Positions 62,881 through 64,000 of a stretch of 64,000 nucleotides of DNA are shown here, piece after piece. Source of the stretch: G965212025 sp965212025 (lineage in GTDB: Bacteria > Pseudomonadota > Gammaproteobacteria > Poriferisulfidales > Oxydemutatoraceae); NCBI GenBank assembly GCA_965212025.1, contig OZ243039.1, positions 930,001 to 994,000 on the forward strand. The letters run 5' to 3'. Under the pieces are notes generated by a model. It saw only the letters and a list, made by a program, of their open reading frames with translations, searched no databases and was not told the origin of the DNA. Every line of letters begins with the position of its first letter. Position 1 is the first letter of the stretch. The translations under genes and the position numbers were made by a program.

Positions 62881-63373
62881 GTAGCCTGAGACGACGCAGT
62901 GTTTCCCGAGCCTGTTGGTGGGTATAGGGGCCGAGGAACACCCGAAACTGCTTTTTGCCTTCGTGAGGAATGGTTTTGGTGAAGGCTTCAAGACCCAGTT
63001 CTGTTACGCTTTTTTTTAATTCTTCCGCATCTGCGCGCAGGGCAAAGATACGCGATTGCAAGTGGTACGTTTTTCCCGGGTTTTGGCTTGGCGGATCATC
63101 AGAACCTCCGGAGACCAGTTTTTCACGGCTCTTGAGTAAGGTGAAATAAGTGTAGCGGTTCTGTTGCGTTTCCTGGCTGGTCGCTGTTGGTTCTTTGTTG
63201 GCAGGCGGCGAAGGAGGAAGGGGTGTTGCCAGATTTCTGTTCGCGTTTATCTCATAGAGGAGGAGGGATAGCGCCGCGAAGCTGGCAAGCCCGATGTACA
63301 GCACCCACCGTGTCGGTTTTTTCGGTGCCCTGTTCGGTTCATAGTTCAGGTGTTTGTAGTCCCTGTCTGCCAT
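62840..63373 (-). CDS. SPOR-domain protein (FtsN-like position)
   Basis: 177 residues: a short basic cytoplasmic N-terminus (RDYKHLNYEPNRAPKKPTRW), one membrane helix (VLYIGLASFAALSLLLYEI), a Pro-rich periplasmic linker and a C-terminal SPOR domain (YHLQSRIFALRADAEELKKS to FRVFLGPYTHQQARETLRRL). SPOR domains bind denuded septal peptidoglycan. A gene of this type right after argS is common in gammaproteobacteria. Short for FtsN, so a generic SPOR name is safer. The last codons are repeated twice in the spacer. Confidence 0.85.
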   Translation of the reverse strand: MADRDYKHLNYEPNRAPKKPTRWVLYIGLASFAALSLLLYEINANRNLATPLPPSPPANKEPTATSQETQQNRYTYFTLLKSREKLVSGGSDDPPSQNPGKTYHLQSRIFALRADAEELKKSVTELGLEAFTKTIPHEGKKQFRVFLGPYTHQQARETLRRLRLQGYAATMGEEAPD

Positions 63374-63483
63374 GTCTGCTGGGTTGTTTTGCTAAAAGTG
63401 AAAGAGGATTTCTGTCCCTGTCAGCTGCCCATTATCCTCCGGGTATTGCCAAGCGTGACGTGCATCAAAAATCATGGTTCCCG

Positions 63484-64000
63484 TCACATCTTTTTGGGTG
63501 CCGTGATGTCGAAGATGCCCAAGCCATTTTCCAGCACCTGTGCGATTGCCATAAACAGGCGAGCCCTGGCTCTGCGCAAGTGTAGATCGTCGATGAGGAC
63601 TTGGTGCTTGTGATAGCAGCTGTGAAATTTTGCTGCCAGCTCATGAAGATAGACCAAAATATGGTGGGGTTCCTGCGCACGATGCGCGACTTTCAGGCTG
63701 TGGGCATAGAAGTGTAAATGGCGGATGAGGTCGGCTTCTTCTTTTTCTTTCAGCAAATCAAGTTGGTCAGATCTTTTTTCTATGGTTCCCGGGTATCGCT
63801 CTTTGACTTTGGTGATCACGCTATGTATGCGTGCGTGCGCGTACTGAATATAAAACACCGGATTTTTTTCGCTGCGCGATTTTGCCAGGTCGATGTCAAA
63901 GTCTAAATGCTGACTCGGTTTTCTGAACAGAAAAAAGAAGCGCGCCGCATCAACGCCGACCTCCTCGAACAAGGTACGCAGCGTCACAAAATCTCCGGCG
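63484..64000 (-). CDS. argS: Arginyl-tRNA synthetase (3' part; start outside window)
   Basis: The last ~170 codons of ArgRS: GDFVTLRTLFEEVGVDAARF (a KMSKS-proximal block), FFLFRKPSQHLDFDIDLAKS, NPVFYIQYAHARIHSV, and the C-terminal DALR anticodon domain with YLHELAAKFHSCYH and RRARARLFMAIAQVLENGL. The usual end ...LGI then continues FDITAPKKM. It attaches arginine to tRNA(Arg). The gene continues beyond the window edge. It precedes the SPOR-domain gene by 110 bases. Confidence 0.94.
   Translation of the reverse strand, partial: AGDFVTLRTLFEEVGVDAARFFFLFRKPSQHLDFDIDLAKSRSEKNPVFYIQYAHARIHSVITKVKERYPGTIEKRSDQLDLLKEKEEADLIRHLHFYAHSLKVAHRAQEPHHILVYLHELAAKFHSCYHKHQVLIDDLHLRRARARLFMAIAQVLENGLGIFDITAPKKM

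Overview
The window looks like a chromosomal segment of a gammaproteobacterium with mid-range GC. Evidence for this is the class A RNase P RNA, tatABC behind hisE, the recA-recX-alaS-lysC order, the rpsF-rpsR-(membrane protein)-rplI-dnaB cluster, an RNase E with a long disordered tail, and apbE-nqrM (Na+-NQR maturation). I cannot name the genus. Candidate secreted, host-directed proteins, Sel1 and pentapeptide-repeat families and heavy gene decay suggest a host-associated lifestyle; that is inference.

Layout. 0-14.6 kb is mostly housekeeping: ychF 3' part, tRNA-Met(CAU), then on the minus strand an SLT-domain lipoprotein, an SDR, a DUF4156 lipoprotein, proS, hisI, yidD in three tandem copies, cysS and rne; on the plus strand hisE-tatABC and gpmI. 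14.6-23.7 kb holds three tandem copies of a block made of the gpmI 3' end, a leader, a membrane-anchored pentapeptide-repeat gene and a trailer. 23.7-28.0 kb (minus strand) holds a small family of proline-rich proteins with EPIYA-like tyrosine motifs and SH3-ligand-like motifs, plus one decayed member. 28.9-31.6 kb holds apbE, nqrM, a sulfurtransferase and a frameshifted Nudix gene. 31.6-41.7 kb is a mosaic of duplicated pieces of four genes (Nudix 3' end, a secreted unknown protein called X here, a Sel1-repeat gene, and the 5' end of an MFS transporter) that ends in the intact transporter. 43.7-48.8 kb holds pal, rpsF with an extraordinary repeat tail, rpsR, a frameshifted membrane gene, rplI and dnaB. 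49.0-51.8 kb is a heme/siderophore-type ABC permease and ATPase, preceded by four tandem copies of the permease 5' end. 51.9-61.4 kb holds recA, recX, alaS, lysC, a DUF4396 gene, mobB, mobA, a DUF1244 gene, moeB and a TraB-family gene. 61.5-64 kb holds rnpB, a triplicated spacer, a SPOR-domain gene and the argS 3' part.

The unifying theme is repeated local tandem duplication. At six separate loci a gene end plus its flank has been copied two to ten times next to the intact gene, and several coding sequences (rpsF, rne, the second pentapeptide gene) carry in-frame tandem repeats. Most copies are partial or frameshifted, so much of the 14-42 kb interval is debris around a few working genes. The strongest candidate for an undescribed system is the 23.7-28.0 kb effector-like family. 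The bS6 tail and the four tandem mini-ORFs ahead of the ABC permease are the next most unusual.
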